Shown here one piece after another: positions 1 to 9,403 of a DNA stretch of 64,000 bases; the stretch's first letter is position 1; the number at the start of each line of letters is the position of its first letter. Source of the stretch: SAR202 cluster bacterium (lineage in GTDB: Bacteria; Chloroflexota; Dehalococcoidia; Lucifugimonadales; UBA2985); contig VFHP01000013.1 in NCBI GenBank assembly GCA_009391535.1, positions 1 to 64,000 on the forward strand. The letters are read 5' to 3'. The notes beneath the pieces were generated by a model. It was given only the letters and a program-made list of their open reading frames with translations. It did no database searches and had not been told where the DNA came from. A program made the translations under genes and the position numbers.

Positions 1-250
1 TAGGAAAGCATTCTCCTATCTGAATCCCGTTTACAGCGGTTGAGATTGGCTTGAAAGGCCCCCTTATCTCTGATGGGGCTTCTGTTTTAATATCCCACAT
101 GTCTTGATGTGGTGGGCCTCCACCTAGAAAGATGTTAATCACGGCTTTGTGTGATGTTCCCAGCCTATCCTGTGCATACATGACTTGAGGCATTGATAAC
201 ATGCCAAGACCACCAACTGTCAAAAAGCTTCTTCGGGACAAGGTTAGCAT
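1..250 (-). CDS. DUF1501 family protein, N-terminal part (cut by window edge)
   Basis: Reading the minus strand from the ATG at 250 gives an open frame that runs off the left edge after about 83 residues. It starts [14 protein letters not shown], a twin-arginine (Tat) signal with SRRSF followed by a hydrophobic stretch ending near VMYAQD. After it comes a [15 protein letters not shown] segment that matches the start of the mature domain in the next two genes ([26 protein letters not shown]). This makes it the third member of a tandem DUF1501 set. DUF1501 proteins have an alkaline phosphatase/sulfatase-like fold and are mostly exported; their substrates are largely unknown. It follows the 264-1520 gene by 13 bases, so it is likely in the same transcript. 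Confidence 0.85.
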   Translation of the reverse strand, partial: MLTLSRRSFLTVGGLGMLSMPQVMYAQDRLGTSHKAVINIFLGGGPPHQDMWDIKTEAPSEIRGPFKPISTAVNGIQIGECFP

Positions 251-263
251 GGTTATGTTCCTT

Positions 264-1520
264 TTATATAATTAAATCTTCTATGACTTTTCCACCGTCC
301 ACAATCTCTATCGGTCTGTCACCGGGAGCCATTAGCTCCTTGTCGGAAACTATACCAAGTCTGTCGTAAATGGTAGATGCCCAGTCTTCTATGTTGACTG
401 GGTTTTCTTCTGGCTCACTAGCGGTTGCGTTGGATGTACCGTATGTCATCCCGCCTTTAATTCCACCGCCAGCAATAATTGTGCTGAATACTTTAGGCCA
501 ATGGTCTCTGCCAGCATTGGCGTTGATCTTTGGAGTTCGTCCAAACTCAGAAACAACACATACTAATGTGGAGTCAAGCATACCTCTATCGCTTAAGTCC
601 CCTATAAGTGTTGAGAAACCCTTGTCAAAAGCTGGCAACTGACTCCTCATGCTTCCTGCTATATTGTTGTGCATGTCCCAGCCACCATACGTTAAGGTTA
701 CAAATCTAGTGCCAGCCTCTACTAGTCTTCTTGCTAGTATCATTCTGGCTCCAGCGGTATTTCTTCCGTACTTGTCTCGCAATTGATCTGGTTCTTTATT
801 GAGATCAAACGCCTCACTAGCTTTGACATCACCTATCAGGCTGTACGCTCTTTGGTAGAATGAGTTGACCGCATCAATAGAGTCTGCGGATTGCTTAGAG
901 TTAAAGTCTGTATTAACTATATCAAGAACTCTTTGCCTACGGCTGAATCTCGGGGCAGGCACTGGAGTCTTTAGGTCGCGGACTTGGAAATTTGAGCTAG
1001 CTGGATCAGAGCCTAAACCGAAACCTGCGTAAGAGCTGCTTAAGTAGCCTGTGCCAGCGTATTCGTTTGGCTGATTAGGTATGCATACATACGGTGGAAG
1101 GTTATGCCTAGGACCGAACTCATGTGAGACAACGGAACCCATAGATGGGTACTGAAGCGCTGGGCTGGGGCGATAACCCGTGAACATGTTGTGTGTTCCA
1201 CGCTCATGAGCAGCTTCTCCATGAGTCATGCTGCGGATAATTGATATCTTATCAGCAACCTTAGATGTATTAACAAGAAGCTCGCCAAGCCTAGTGCCGG
1301 GAACGTTAGTTTCAATACTACCTAAAGGTCCACGATACTCAAGGGGCGCAAACGGTTTTGGGTCTAGCGTCTCTTGGTGAGCCATTCCTCCGGGCAAGTA
1401 TATAAAGATTACACTCTTGGCTGGCCCCTCCTTGCTTTCATAAAACTTTTGATCACCTCTTGCAAAGGATATCCCCAATCCCCCCAAGACTCCTGCTTGT
1501 AAAAAAGATCTTCTTAGCAT
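264..1520 (-). CDS. DUF1501 family exported protein
   Basis: The 418-residue product starts [10 protein letters not shown] with a twin-arginine motif at residues 3-4 and a short hydrophobic segment, so Tat export is likely. The body shows the family landmarks: [16 protein letters not shown] near residue 105, [11 protein letters not shown] near 280, a VSEFGRTP segment, and GRDHWPKVF near 340. These His/Asp/Glu-rich motifs are in positions typical of metal-dependent alkaline phosphatase-superfamily enzymes. DUF1501 is abundant in Planctomycetota and other PVC bacteria, where it often sits beside cytochrome or DUF1553 genes; neither is seen here. Its stop lies 13 bases before the next copy and its start one base after the stop of the previous copy. 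The actual substrate cannot be named from sequence. Confidence 0.88.
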   Translation of the reverse strand: MLRRSFLQAGVLGGLGISFARGDQKFYESKEGPAKSVIFIYLPGGMAHQETLDPKPFAPLEYRGPLGSIETNVPGTRLGELLVNTSKVADKISIIRSMTHGEAAHERGTHNMFTGYRPSPALQYPSMGSVVSHEFGPRHNLPPYVCIPNQPNEYAGTGYLSSSYAGFGLGSDPASSNFQVRDLKTPVPAPRFSRRQRVLDIVNTDFNSKQSADSIDAVNSFYQRAYSLIGDVKASEAFDLNKEPDQLRDKYGRNTAGARMILARRLVEAGTRFVTLTYGGWDMHNNIAGSMRSQLPAFDKGFSTLIGDLSDRGMLDSTLVCVVSEFGRTPKINANAGRDHWPKVFSTIIAGGGIKGGMTYGTSNATASEPEENPVNIEDWASTIYDRLGIVSDKELMAPGDRPIEIVDGGKVIEDLII

Positions 1521-1521
1521 A

Positions 1522-2775
1522 TTATAATATAACCTTTCCTTCTCCCTCTAATAGGTATCTAGGCCTTCCGCCTTGATCTGTCCTCTGGATTTCCTTCGGA
1601 ATACCGAAGTGATCAAACATAGTGGCCGCTAAATCAATAGGTGTTACCTTGGACTCTGTTGGGTAATAAGCTTTGTCTGATTTGCCGATAACCCTACCGT
1701 GGCTATACTTGCCTCCTGATAGCAGCATAGGGGTGATTGATGGCCAATGGTCTCTGCCAGCATTCTGGTTCAGTCTAGTTCTACCAAACTCGCCGGTTAC
1801 AACTAGCAAGATCTTTTCAGAAAGTCCGCTTTGATAGATGTCTTGCACAAATGCTGCAAGAGCTTTGTCGAGTGGTGGAACCCTGCCTTCAAGAGCCTTC
1901 TTGATATTTCCATGCATGTCCCAGCCACCATAGTGAACTGTTACAAACTTGGTTCCGAATTGAGCCAGCCTTCTAGCTAGTAGCATCTGATCACCAATAC
2001 CACCCTTGCCATACATTTCACGCATAGATTCTGGCTCTTTGTCTAGGTCAAAAGCTTCTTTAGCATTTCCTAAAATAACGTTATAGGCTTGGTTGCCAAT
2101 CTTAGTAAACGAGGAGGCTTGAGCAGAAGCGTTTGGATCAAACAAGTCAAATGCAGCGAGTAAATCTTTACGCTCCTTGAATCTACCAACTTCAATCCTA
2201 GGCGTGAGGTTATCTTTATTGGACGGATCAAACGGCTTGTGCGCTCCACCTAAAAATGCAGGTTGCTCGCCCTCAATCTTGCCTTGCTTGACATATGCTG
2301 GCATGCCGTTTGTTGGATGGTTGGAACCAAACACTGCTGATACAACAGCACCGTGTCCGGGATACTCAGAGTTTGCAGTGTTCTCCCTCTTGGGGTTATG
2401 ATGCCCTGTCATCATCCAGTGAGTTGCTTGGCGATGCGAGGAGTCTCCGTGTGAGAAGGAGTTTATTGCGGTGAGGTTGTCCCCTTGCTTGATTAACTCT
2501 TGAAAAAGGCCCCCAAAGGCAAGGCCATTAGTGTGGGTTACGGGGGAGGTTACCGGCTTGTATGGGTCTGGAACTGATTCAGTTGGGGCGTGGAAGGTTT
2601 CAAACTGTGTCGGACCACCTCCAAGCCAAACCCACACCACTGACTTGTCATTGTATGCAACATTCAAGTCTTCTTCTTGCGAAAAAGCAATGTCGGAAAA
2701 GGGGGTCATTCCTAATCCTGCGCCAATACCACCCACTCTAAGAAAATCTCTTCTGTTGAAACCTAGATCCAGCAT
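1522..2775 (-). CDS. DUF1501 family exported protein
   Basis: This 417-residue paralogue of the neighbouring gene starts MLDLGFNRRDFLRVGG, with a twin-arginine motif at residues 8-9 and a Gly-rich hydrophobic stretch, so Tat export is expected. It keeps HGDSSHRQATHWMMTGHH, HYGGWDMHGNI, TGEFGRT and GRDHWPS, the same landmarks as the other two copies, but overall it is clearly diverged from them, so the triplication is not recent. It is the first gene of the three-gene DUF1501 run. The 29-base gap before it is AT-rich and has no clear promoter of the family seen further right. Confidence 0.88.
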   Translation of the reverse strand: MLDLGFNRRDFLRVGGIGAGLGMTPFSDIAFSQEEDLNVAYNDKSVVWVWLGGGPTQFETFHAPTESVPDPYKPVTSPVTHTNGLAFGGLFQELIKQGDNLTAINSFSHGDSSHRQATHWMMTGHHNPKRENTANSEYPGHGAVVSAVFGSNHPTNGMPAYVKQGKIEGEQPAFLGGAHKPFDPSNKDNLTPRIEVGRFKERKDLLAAFDLFDPNASAQASSFTKIGNQAYNVILGNAKEAFDLDKEPESMREMYGKGGIGDQMLLARRLAQFGTKFVTVHYGGWDMHGNIKKALEGRVPPLDKALAAFVQDIYQSGLSEKILLVVTGEFGRTRLNQNAGRDHWPSITPMLLSGGKYSHGRVIGKSDKAYYPTESKVTPIDLAATMFDHFGIPKEIQRTDQGGRPRYLLEGEGKVIL

Positions 2776-2804
2776 GTCAGACTCCTAATACTATACTAAT
2801 TTTA

Positions 2805-3827
2805 TTAACCCGGAGCGTTATAATAACCTATACTAAATCCTTCTTTAGTACATTCTTTTACGGTCTTCTCCATACCGTGTTTGTTAAGGTGCTCCTCTAT
2901 ATATATACACATATTCTTGTCTGAACCCTCCCAGTTATTTTTATAATAATGGCAGAGCTTTGTACACTTCCAGTGTTCCCTCCTTGTAGACAGTGGTCTG
3001 GGGGTGTTGTTTCTTTTAATTGACTCGAAAGTTTCTCTGAGCATCTCTTTGAACTTTGCCCTGTCCTTACTATCAAAGCACATAGAGAATGGCCCGCCAT
3101 CTTTTATGTAAAAAATAGTCATTATGGACTGTTCGTACTCTGGAAAAAGCTTAGATATAGCATAATTATACAGGAGCAACTGCGGATCTTTACAAAGCTT
3201 TTCGTAAGTCTTCTCTTCCCCAGTGGCCCAATCAAGTCTACGTCCAGTTTTCCAGTCGATGACCTCTATTATACCATCTTCCGCTTCAGTTACAAGGTCT
3301 ATCGTGCCCTTTATGGCAAGATTTCCTTTGATTATCTCACCATTAGGCATCTCGTACTCATACTTGGCCCAGTCTTCATCTATCTCTATGTCAAAATGAG
3401 GCTCTGAAGCCACTACGTTTCTAGTTCTTGGGTCAAACTGCCCATCATTATATTCAAATACCACCCACACTAAGTCTAAGCAGTTCTTTCTGTCCTTGTC
3501 TGTAAATTTATTCTTGGAGTTTTTGATATAATAATCAAAGCTACGGTCCAACAAATCAACCACAAAGAAGTCGTCCATAAACTTATCTTTATGTATTTTA
3601 ACTTCCCCTAGGGCATCATCATCTGACTTGAGGAATTTTCTTTGGGGGTTATCTTGCTTGAACTTTTTTAGGTCTGCAAGTACTTCCATTACTTTATGAA
3701 CTATGGTTCCTAGTTCTGCCTTCTTTCCGCTATCGGTTTGATAGCCAAGCACATATGTCAGAAAATACTGCATCTGGCAAAATGAATAATTATTATAACT
3801 CGAACTTCTTATGTAGGTGACTAACAT
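2805..3827 (-). CDS. PD-(D/E)XK nuclease, RecB/Cas4-like
   Basis: The 340-residue product has the ordered motifs of the RecB/Cas4 exonuclease superfamily: His44 in GTIVHKVME, Asp177 in KGTIDLV, Asp191-Trp-Lys193 in EVIDWKTG, and Gln216 to Tyr220 in QLLLYNY. Cys17 near the start and Cys288, Cys292 and Cys307 near the end are placed like the four cysteines that hold an iron-sulfur cluster in AddB and Cas4 proteins. It probably trims or resects DNA ends in replication and recombination, in line with its neighbours (dNMP kinase, primase, helicase). No CRISPR array is seen, so a Cas4 role in adaptation is not supported. It starts two bases after the kinase gene ends. Confidence 0.8.
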   Translation of the reverse strand: MLVTYIRSSSYNNYSFCQMQYFLTYVLGYQTDSGKKAELGTIVHKVMEVLADLKKFKQDNPQRKFLKSDDDALGEVKIHKDKFMDDFFVVDLLDRSFDYYIKNSKNKFTDKDRKNCLDLVWVVFEYNDGQFDPRTRNVVASEPHFDIEIDEDWAKYEYEMPNGEIIKGNLAIKGTIDLVTEAEDGIIEVIDWKTGRRLDWATGEEKTYEKLCKDPQLLLYNYAISKLFPEYEQSIMTIFYIKDGGPFSMCFDSKDRAKFKEMLRETFESIKRNNTPRPLSTRREHWKCTKLCHYYKNNWEGSDKNMCIYIEEHLNKHGMEKTVKECTKEGFSIGYYNAPG

Positions 3828-3829
3828 AT

Positions 3830-4579
3830 TTACCTCAAAAACAAATTATTGTAAACTTCATCGTACATTGTTAAGCATTCATTGAGAGGCTTGTCATTTT
3901 CCACAACCGCATCAAAGTTACTCCAATCAAAATTTTCTTTATCGAGTCCACACTCGCTGGCATGGCAGTCGTCAGATGTTTGCCTTGTTAGCCTAATAAC
4001 CTTACCGCCAGCTTCCTGAATAGACTTTACCTCATTTGGGAATCTGACATCAGCTATAATTGAAAGCGCTGAACCCTCAGCTTTAATTCTGCTGATTGCA
4101 TGATCAACATGAACTGTTCCATGCATACTACGCATGATATCTGTACCAAAGAATTGCATGAACTCACGGGCTGTCATGGGGCCTTTTTTATTTTTGCCTG
4201 AAGGCATGTTTTCCCACAGCAGGTGGGGTATCTTCTCGTTCTTTCTTTCGTCTGTACCGTAAACCTGATCCGGCTTAAGGCCAAAAAATTCAACGCACAG
4301 ATTTTTAAGCCCATCGGCAAAGCTGTACATTTTTACGTATGGCCATATCTCTCTCTCAGCGTACTGAACAAAAGAGGTATCCTTCCTACAAACGTCAAAC
4401 TCTCCCCACCCATATCTACCGGTTGAATCTCGCGTTTCAATAACAAGAGTCCCCGTGTCCTCCTCAATATAGAAATCTCTAGCTAGGTTGAGTTCTTTTA
4501 GGATGTTCCCGTGTATGTAATTAGCAGTTGTGTTTTTACCCGACTGCTTCTTGCCCGATATGCCTAGTATCCTAGCCAT
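3830..4579 (-). CDS. Deoxynucleoside monophosphate kinase-like P-loop protein
   Basis: The N-terminus MARILGISGKKQSGKNTTANY carries a P-loop, and the protein continues with features of phage dNMP kinases (T4 gene 1 type), including a TAREFMQFFGTDIMR lid-like region and ADVRFPNEV followed by GGKVIRLTR. It likely phosphorylates dNMPs to dNDPs to feed DNA synthesis. The frame is open up to a TTG at 4594, but the ATG at 4579 is the better start because GGAGGT lies 7 bases upstream. That start overlaps the last 8 bases of the primase gene, so the two are translationally coupled. The length (249 residues) fits the family. Confidence 0.75.
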   Translation of the reverse strand: MARILGISGKKQSGKNTTANYIHGNILKELNLARDFYIEEDTGTLVIETRDSTGRYGWGEFDVCRKDTSFVQYAEREIWPYVKMYSFADGLKNLCVEFFGLKPDQVYGTDERKNEKIPHLLWENMPSGKNKKGPMTAREFMQFFGTDIMRSMHGTVHVDHAISRIKAEGSALSIIADVRFPNEVKSIQEAGGKVIRLTRQTSDDCHASECGLDKENFDWSNFDAVVENDKPLNECLTMYDEVYNNLFLR

Positions 4580-5603
4580 ACAAATTACCTCCAATTTGAG
4601 TCAATATCTTAGATTCAATCAATTCAACTGGCATGTCGCCTATGTCTTTGCTTGTCATTCTTGGGAAGATCAAGTTGAACATTCTTCCCAGCCTTCTCTG
4701 TATATCAGTCTTCGCTTCTCTACCCGCCTGATCGTTATCGGTGAGTACTACGAGTGTTGTAACTTCGCTACTTGTCAGCTTGTGTATCTGTTGTTCTGTT
4801 AGGGTCTTGCCGAATATGCTAACGGCATTGTTAACACCGGCTTCATAAAGCCTCCATACATCTCCTTGCCCTTCAGTCACAAAGAGGCATGAGGTTGATG
4901 TTGCCACGTCTATAGCCCTGTGGTAGTTGTAGAGGAACATCCTCTTATCAAAGCCTTTTGTGAATAAAAACTTAGGCTTCATGTAGTGCTTAGTTGTTCT
5001 GCCTATGTGGGCTACAATCTCTGACCCATCGTCGTTGTGTATCGGTATGAGAGATCTGTTATGCATAGGTGAAGATTTGTCAACACAGTCACCAACTTCA
5101 AAGTGTAGTAATGTTGACTCAGCAAAACCTCTTGTTTGAAAGTATGGCGAAGGGTGTATTACATTATACCTGACACCGGTGCTTTCTGACAACTTATTAT
5201 TTTGGTGCTCGGTATTATTTCTAAATATGTTTACCAGCTTTACAAAATCATCTGGCTCCTCAACCTTTTCCACTTTGATGTCATGGCTGTCTATGTTTAA
5301 CACCTTGCACACCCAAAGCAAGGCTTCTTTAAAGCCGACAGGCTCACCCGTTGATTGAGACAAGACTCCTTGTATTAATCCAAAAATGTCATTGCCGTAG
5401 TCTTCTTGACAGCCTCTAGTCCAACATGTCCATATTCTCTTGTCTTTAGAAAGAGAGAAGGCTCGGCAGTTGTCGCTACCTTCGTGTATTGGGCACGTTG
5501 AGTATATATTGTCACCAAGAATCTCGTATGACATGTCTAGGTTGCTTAGTACTAATTCAATATCTTTAAAGATAATTGATTTAACCTTCTTCAAGTCCAT
5601 CAT
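4572..5603 (-). CDS. dnaG: DNA primase, DnaG-type with zinc finger and TOPRIM domain
   Basis: The N-terminal part has a CHC2-type zinc finger: CPIHEG followed about 28 residues later by CWTRGC. The C-terminal half has a TOPRIM domain, with the acidic VTEGQGDVWRL motif and LTDNDQAGREA, the metal-binding Asp-x-Asp. At 343 residues it lacks the C-terminal helicase-interaction domain of bacterial DnaG and resembles phage primases. It makes RNA primers at the fork with the DnaB-like helicase encoded just upstream. The frame can start at a TTG at 5609; ATG at 5603 is preferred but has no strong ribosome site. It overlaps the helicase gene by 23 bases. Confidence 0.88.
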   Translation of the reverse strand: MMDLKKVKSIIFKDIELVLSNLDMSYEILGDNIYSTCPIHEGSDNCRAFSLSKDKRIWTCWTRGCQEDYGNDIFGLIQGVLSQSTGEPVGFKEALLWVCKVLNIDSHDIKVEKVEEPDDFVKLVNIFRNNTEHQNNKLSESTGVRYNVIHPSPYFQTRGFAESTLLHFEVGDCVDKSSPMHNRSLIPIHNDDGSEIVAHIGRTTKHYMKPKFLFTKGFDKRMFLYNYHRAIDVATSTSCLFVTEGQGDVWRLYEAGVNNAVSIFGKTLTEQQIHKLTSSEVTTLVVLTDNDQAGREAKTDIQRRLGRMFNLIFPRMTSKDIGDMPVELIESKILTQIGGNLYG

Positions 5604-7041
5604 CTGCAATATTTTCCAACGCTTCTTGACTTATCAAACCAGTGTCTCCAGATGGCTGGTTGTTGAATTCATTTCTAGTTTTTAGTTCCAGTAGCTTGGC
5701 GTGCTCACCAACCATATTCATATTTATATAGTCGCCGTCGCTTAAGCCTGCACCGTGTCTGGATACAATAGGGACAAGTTTCCTGTTTCCAGCCTTGACG
5801 CCATCTTCAGCAAGCTCTTCGGCAGACTTTAGTTTGAATATACTGAAGGATGTACACAGCCATATGAGTCTGTCTGAACCACTAACGGTTGCAGTGGTCT
5901 CGGAAGTAATCCCGTCTCTGTTTAGCTGGACAAATGACAAGCATGGGAAGTCGTATTTAACGCACAGGTTATGTAGAGATGTTATTTGGAAACCTAGAGC
6001 TTGGTACTCTTGAACATTGTGCGTTATGGAGTTAGATGTCATTAGCTTAAGGTAGTCATAGATAACAACGCACTCGTTTGTTCTTCCATATTCGTCTGTG
6101 CCAACCTCCTGCATTATCCACCTTTTAATGATATTCAATATTTGTTCAAAAGGTTTACCAGCTACTGATGTGTAACTGTACGGTATGGACTCTATATGTT
6201 CTACAGCTTCAGTAACTTTCTCAAGCTTTTCATCGTCATCGGAAAACTTTCCGGTTGCTATTTCGTTGATAGGTATGCCGCTAAGATTAGCAATGATTCT
6301 ATTTAGATGGTCTTCTTTCGACATTTCTGTGTCTAACATTAGCACTGGCACCCCGTTGGACGCAACGTTCAATGCTACATTGTCAGCGAAAACACTCTTG
6401 CCAACCTTTGGTCTTGCCGATACAAGATCAACACATTTTCTTCTAAGGCCTCCCCCTATAGACATGTCGAACCTAGGAAATCCTGTTGATATACCAACTA
6501 GGTCGCACTTGTTATCCTTAAGGAACTCTATGTAGTCGTCAGCGCCTTCACCAATTCTTTCAGGCCTTTCCCCGCCATCATCCTCTCTGAGAAAGTCCAT
6601 GATAGGAGTTTCTACCATGGCCATAATCTGGTCAACGCTCTCGCTACCGTCAACCTTGTCAGCATCCTTAGATATTTTAGATACTAGCGACTTAATTTTT
6701 CTAGCAATCTCAAACTTCTTGATTTGAGAAGCAAACCTTGGTACATTCTCAACCTTGATAGGGAAATCAAAAAGAGATTTGATGTACTCAAGCTCTTGCT
6801 TGCTGTTTATGATATCTGAGAAGTTAAGTTGTTCTGCCGCAGATAGAATAGAGGGCAGGTCAACTTCCGCCCCGCCCTCAATCACTCTAGAAAGGCACTT
6901 GTAGAGAACCTGATTGTTGGTGTTACCAAAAGTTTGGTGATCTATTATGTCGGATATTTCAACGTAAGCTTCGGTTCCATATCTAAGCAAGCCCGCAAGG
7001 ACAGCTCTCTCGGAACCAATGTCTGTCAAATTTGAACTCAT
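5581..7041 (-). CDS. dnaB: Replicative DNA helicase, DnaB-like
   Basis: The 486-residue product has a DnaB N-terminal domain (SERAVLAGLLRYG near residue 10) and a RecA-fold helicase core with Walker A SARPKVGKS near residue 215, an LMLDTEMS segment, and Walker B VVIYDYLKLM near residue 330. The later region with SFVQLNRDG and GSDRLIW fits motifs H3 and H4 of the DnaB family. It would unwind DNA at the phage fork as a hexamer. The start ATG at 7041 lies 24 bases after the preceding gene ends, and the stop lies inside the primase gene, so both are likely made from one message. Confidence 0.92.
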   Translation of the reverse strand: MSSNLTDIGSERAVLAGLLRYGTEAYVEISDIIDHQTFGNTNNQVLYKCLSRVIEGGAEVDLPSILSAAEQLNFSDIINSKQELEYIKSLFDFPIKVENVPRFASQIKKFEIARKIKSLVSKISKDADKVDGSESVDQIMAMVETPIMDFLREDDGGERPERIGEGADDYIEFLKDNKCDLVGISTGFPRFDMSIGGGLRRKCVDLVSARPKVGKSVFADNVALNVASNGVPVLMLDTEMSKEDHLNRIIANLSGIPINEIATGKFSDDDEKLEKVTEAVEHIESIPYSYTSVAGKPFEQILNIIKRWIMQEVGTDEYGRTNECVVIYDYLKLMTSNSITHNVQEYQALGFQITSLHNLCVKYDFPCLSFVQLNRDGITSETTATVSGSDRLIWLCTSFSIFKLKSAEELAEDGVKAGNRKLVPIVSRHGAGLSDGDYINMNMVGEHAKLLELKTRNEFNNQPSGDTGLISQEALENIADDGLEEG

Positions 7042-7065
7042 TACTTGGTAGACTCCCGGTCTTGT

Positions 7066-7440
7066 TTACCTTCCGGTACATTTATTGCATCTGTAATATT
7101 CCCCGTATGTATATCTGGGGTCAATCTTATATGTCTTACCGCATACGTGACATTCTATATCCACCTTCTTTGGTGCCCCTCTTCTTCTTGGGGTTCTGGA
7201 AACGTTTGGCGTCTCAACGTCCCTAAATTCACCTGTATCTACCCACTTATTTTCACGGGCTGTCACTTTTGTTCTCCTCGTATTAGTAGTTTGGTCATTT
7301 CTGGTTACTTTAAAATCTTCACTGACAGGCTCTTCACCTGCTTCCGCTTCTATTTCTTCGGTCTCGCTAGCACCCAGAGCCTGAAGTAGTTTTTTCTTCT
7401 GCTCGGGTGATAGTGAGCCAACAAAATCATCCATACTCAT
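7066..7440 (-). CDS. Unknown protein with C-terminal zinc ribbon
   Basis: The 124-residue product has an acidic N-terminal half (EETEEIEAEAGEE region), a basic middle and a C-terminal zinc ribbon formed by CHVCG and CNKCTG about 20 residues apart. The start is set by an ATGA overlap with the stop of the gene before it. It sits between the possible recombination mediator and the DnaB helicase, so a role in replication or primosome assembly is plausible, but I do not recognise the family. Confidence 0.7.
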   Translation of the reverse strand: MSMDDFVGSLSPEQKKKLLQALGASETEEIEAEAGEEPVSEDFKVTRNDQTTNTRRTKVTARENKWVDTGEFRDVETPNVSRTPRRRGAPKKVDIECHVCGKTYKIDPRYTYGEYYRCNKCTGR

Positions 7441-7916
7441 AGTCTTTTACCCTTTTCTAAAAGAATGTCTCCCTTTCTCTTTAGCTCAAAAACCTTACCT
7501 TCCAGAGACTGAAGTCTGGCTTCAGCAACAACTCTCATTTGGTCGCACTTTGCAGCATAGCTGTTATCTCTAACAATGCTTTGACGCTTTACTTCATGTT
7601 TGGTATACTGATCAAAGCTGGCAAGGTTAGCAACAACCATCTTCTCTATCTGGTCATTGCACCAACTAAGCACGACCTTGTTCTTGTTGATCTCGTCCTG
7701 AATATACGAAGCATAACCATACAGTAAGTATGCGTGGTCGAAGTGCTCTTGCTGTGTAAGTGAGGATATTGCCGAGATAGACATGTCGGCAGAGATCAGG
7801 TATTCCTCATGGAAGTTTGAAAACCTGACATTGGAAAGGTCTAAGTAGTCGTCTATTTGCTCTATGTGCTTTGACAGTCTGTCAGCCGCTTTTAATTGCA
7901 TTTCGCCATTCATCAT
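7437..7916 (-). CDS. Helical protein, candidate UvsY-like recombination mediator
   Basis: This 159-residue protein is predicted to be nearly all helix, with a central SYIQDEINKNKVVLSW segment, a stretch rich in basic residues near HEVKRQSIVRD, and a last helix LEGKVFELKRKGDILLEKGKRL. Its size, helix order and place close to the RecA/UvsX gene recall T4 UvsY, which loads UvsX onto SSB-coated DNA. The resemblance is architectural only; I see no diagnostic motif. ATGs at 7916, 7913 and 7901 are possible starts and no ribosome site clearly decides between them. It ends in an ATGA overlap with the zinc-ribbon gene. Confidence 0.6.
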   Translation of the reverse strand: MMNGEMQLKAADRLSKHIEQIDDYLDLSNVRFSNFHEEYLISADMSISAISSLTQQEHFDHAYLLYGYASYIQDEINKNKVVLSWCNDQIEKMVVANLASFDQYTKHEVKRQSIVRDNSYAAKCDQMRVVAEARLQSLEGKVFELKRKGDILLEKGKRL

Positions 7917-8304
7917 CGGTATCCGAATATTTAAGTGTTATCAATTCTATCCCGTTCAGCTCACACCAGTCAGCCTTGTCTTCATCTCTGGCTTTCGCTA
8001 ACAAGAAATCTCTCTTAGTCTTATGGAAGAACGGTATGTGTTCATAATGCTGTCTACCGTGAACCTCTACCCCAAGCATTAAATTAGGTATAAAGAAATC
8101 AAGATAGAGAACCGATCTTCTGTGGGAAGCAGTGCTGCCGGGGAGTTTGACTTCCTCTAGAATCCGGTAGCTACTATAAATCTCCTTGATTATTTTTCTG
8201 GCTCTAAGGTGGTGCTTGGATCTTCTCTTTGTGTCATTGTTGTACACGTCGTATTTGGAAAGGTTCCAAACATACTCTCTACCATTAAAGCCTTTAGCTT
8301 TCAA
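7882..8304 (-). CDS. Vsr/DUF559-like PD-(D/E)XK endonuclease-fold protein
   Basis: The 140-residue product has the core YLDFFIPNLMLGVEVHG with RQHYEH, then RDEDKADWCELNGIELITL. The pattern of Asp, then Glu-Val-x-Gly-x-Gln-His, then a Arg-Asp-x-x-Lys-x-x-Trp-Cys helix and a final beta strand is that of small Vsr-like or DUF559 nucleases, a group that also includes phage homing-type enzymes. A role in repair or recombination is likely from its position directly after the RecA gene, which it overlaps by 11 bases. Whether it cuts mismatches, branched DNA or specific sites cannot be told. Confidence 0.65.
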   Translation of the reverse strand: MKAKGFNGREYVWNLSKYDVYNNDTKRRSKHHLRARKIIKEIYSSYRILEEVKLPGSTASHRRSVLYLDFFIPNLMLGVEVHGRQHYEHIPFFHKTKRDFLLAKARDEDKADWCELNGIELITLKYSDTDDEWRNAIKSG

Positions 8305-9403
8305 TTAGAAGTTCCTTGATTTGTCTATAAACAAAATCGCAAACACCTCGGTTGGCATTCAGAAATTCCGAGAGATTATTTACACCCTGAAACTTGAAAA
8401 ACTTCTCAACACTTTCATCACTAAGGTCAACATCGTTGTCGGCTAGTACTTTGGAGATTGCTGGATCTTCTTGATTTTCTAGGGCGCAGGAAATAGTGTA
8501 CCAAGCTCCGGCAGCTTTTATTAACCTGAACTCACAAGCTATCTGAACTACCTCCTGAACTTCATCTATGCCAACACCATACTTAATCCAGCTCTCCGCT
8601 GTAGAGTTGGGGGTACCTCCTGCGTTAGATGTTAAAACTTTCCAGTTAGCTATCTGTCCTACGTGTGGGCCTGTGTCTTTAGGTACTTGCCATCTGCCTC
8701 TATGGGTAATGGCTATGTTTGTTCCAGCTTGATACTGAATCATATTACCGCCATCGGTCATCTTAGCTGGTGCCCACCTGCTACCACCAGTATTAGCGAT
8801 GTTGTGTAGGATGAATAATGCAATGGTCTTATTCTTCGTTACCTGACCCCCAATTCTCTTTAGAAACATTGATAGCAGCCGGGGTAGTGCATTTCTAACA
8901 CCTGTTCTGATCAGTCCTTCCAGTTCATCTTTAGGAACCATGCTAGAGACGGAATCAACGATAATAACACACTCTGGGTCATTGTTTATGTAGATCTCAA
9001 TGATGTTTAAGAAGTCTTCCGCTGAGAGAACTCTATCGTCTGTTGACTCAATGACTATAATATCATCCTTGTTCAGGCTTTCTATCCCCTCAAAATTCTG
9101 AACTGCTAGGCGACCTTCTGTATTTACGTAGATAACTTTCTTGCCTTCCTGCTGGCATTTTCCTGCAAAGTGCAAGGCTGTTGTTGTCTTTCCAGTCTTG
9201 GGGTCGCCAGACATTACTACGCAACTACCTTCTCTGATGCCTCCACCTAAAGCTAAGTCAAGGGCTGGTGACACGCTTAGCACTGAAAGACTGTTAAGGT
9301 TTTCCAGAACCTCGGTTCCCGGTCTTACGACATCGCCGTAAGTGGAGAACACGTTGTTGCTAGTAGGATCGTTATCAAATTTATTGGTCTTCTTCTTTGC
9401 CAT
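8294..9403 (-). CDS. recA: RecA/UvsX-type recombinase
   Basis: The 369-residue product has a RecA core: Walker A GDPKTGKT at residues 66-73, a beta-strand glutamate in VNTEGR, and Walker B ECVIIVDSVSSM near residue 140. The middle has an FILHNIANTGG loop and a GTNIAITHRG region in the place of the DNA-binding loops. It is longer at the N-terminus than RecA and lacks its typical C-terminal domain, so it is closer to phage UvsX-like recombinases. It would drive strand exchange in recombination-dependent replication. The gene overlaps its upstream neighbour by 23 bases and its downstream nuclease gene by 11. Confidence 0.9.
   Translation of the reverse strand: MAKKKTNKFDNDPTSNNVFSTYGDVVRPGTEVLENLNSLSVLSVSPALDLALGGGIREGSCVVMSGDPKTGKTTTALHFAGKCQQEGKKVIYVNTEGRLAVQNFEGIESLNKDDIIVIESTDDRVLSAEDFLNIIEIYINNDPECVIIVDSVSSMVPKDELEGLIRTGVRNALPRLLSMFLKRIGGQVTKNKTIALFILHNIANTGGSRWAPAKMTDGGNMIQYQAGTNIAITHRGRWQVPKDTGPHVGQIANWKVLTSNAGGTPNSTAESWIKYGVGIDEVQEVVQIACEFRLIKAAGAWYTISCALENQEDPAISKVLADNDVDLSDESVEKFFKFQGVNNLSEFLNANRGVCDFVYRQIKELLIES

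Noticed and set aside
2805..3827. Cas4-like gene as a sign of a CRISPR system
   Set aside because: No repeat-spacer array or other cas gene is seen in the window; the nuclease fits phage recombination.
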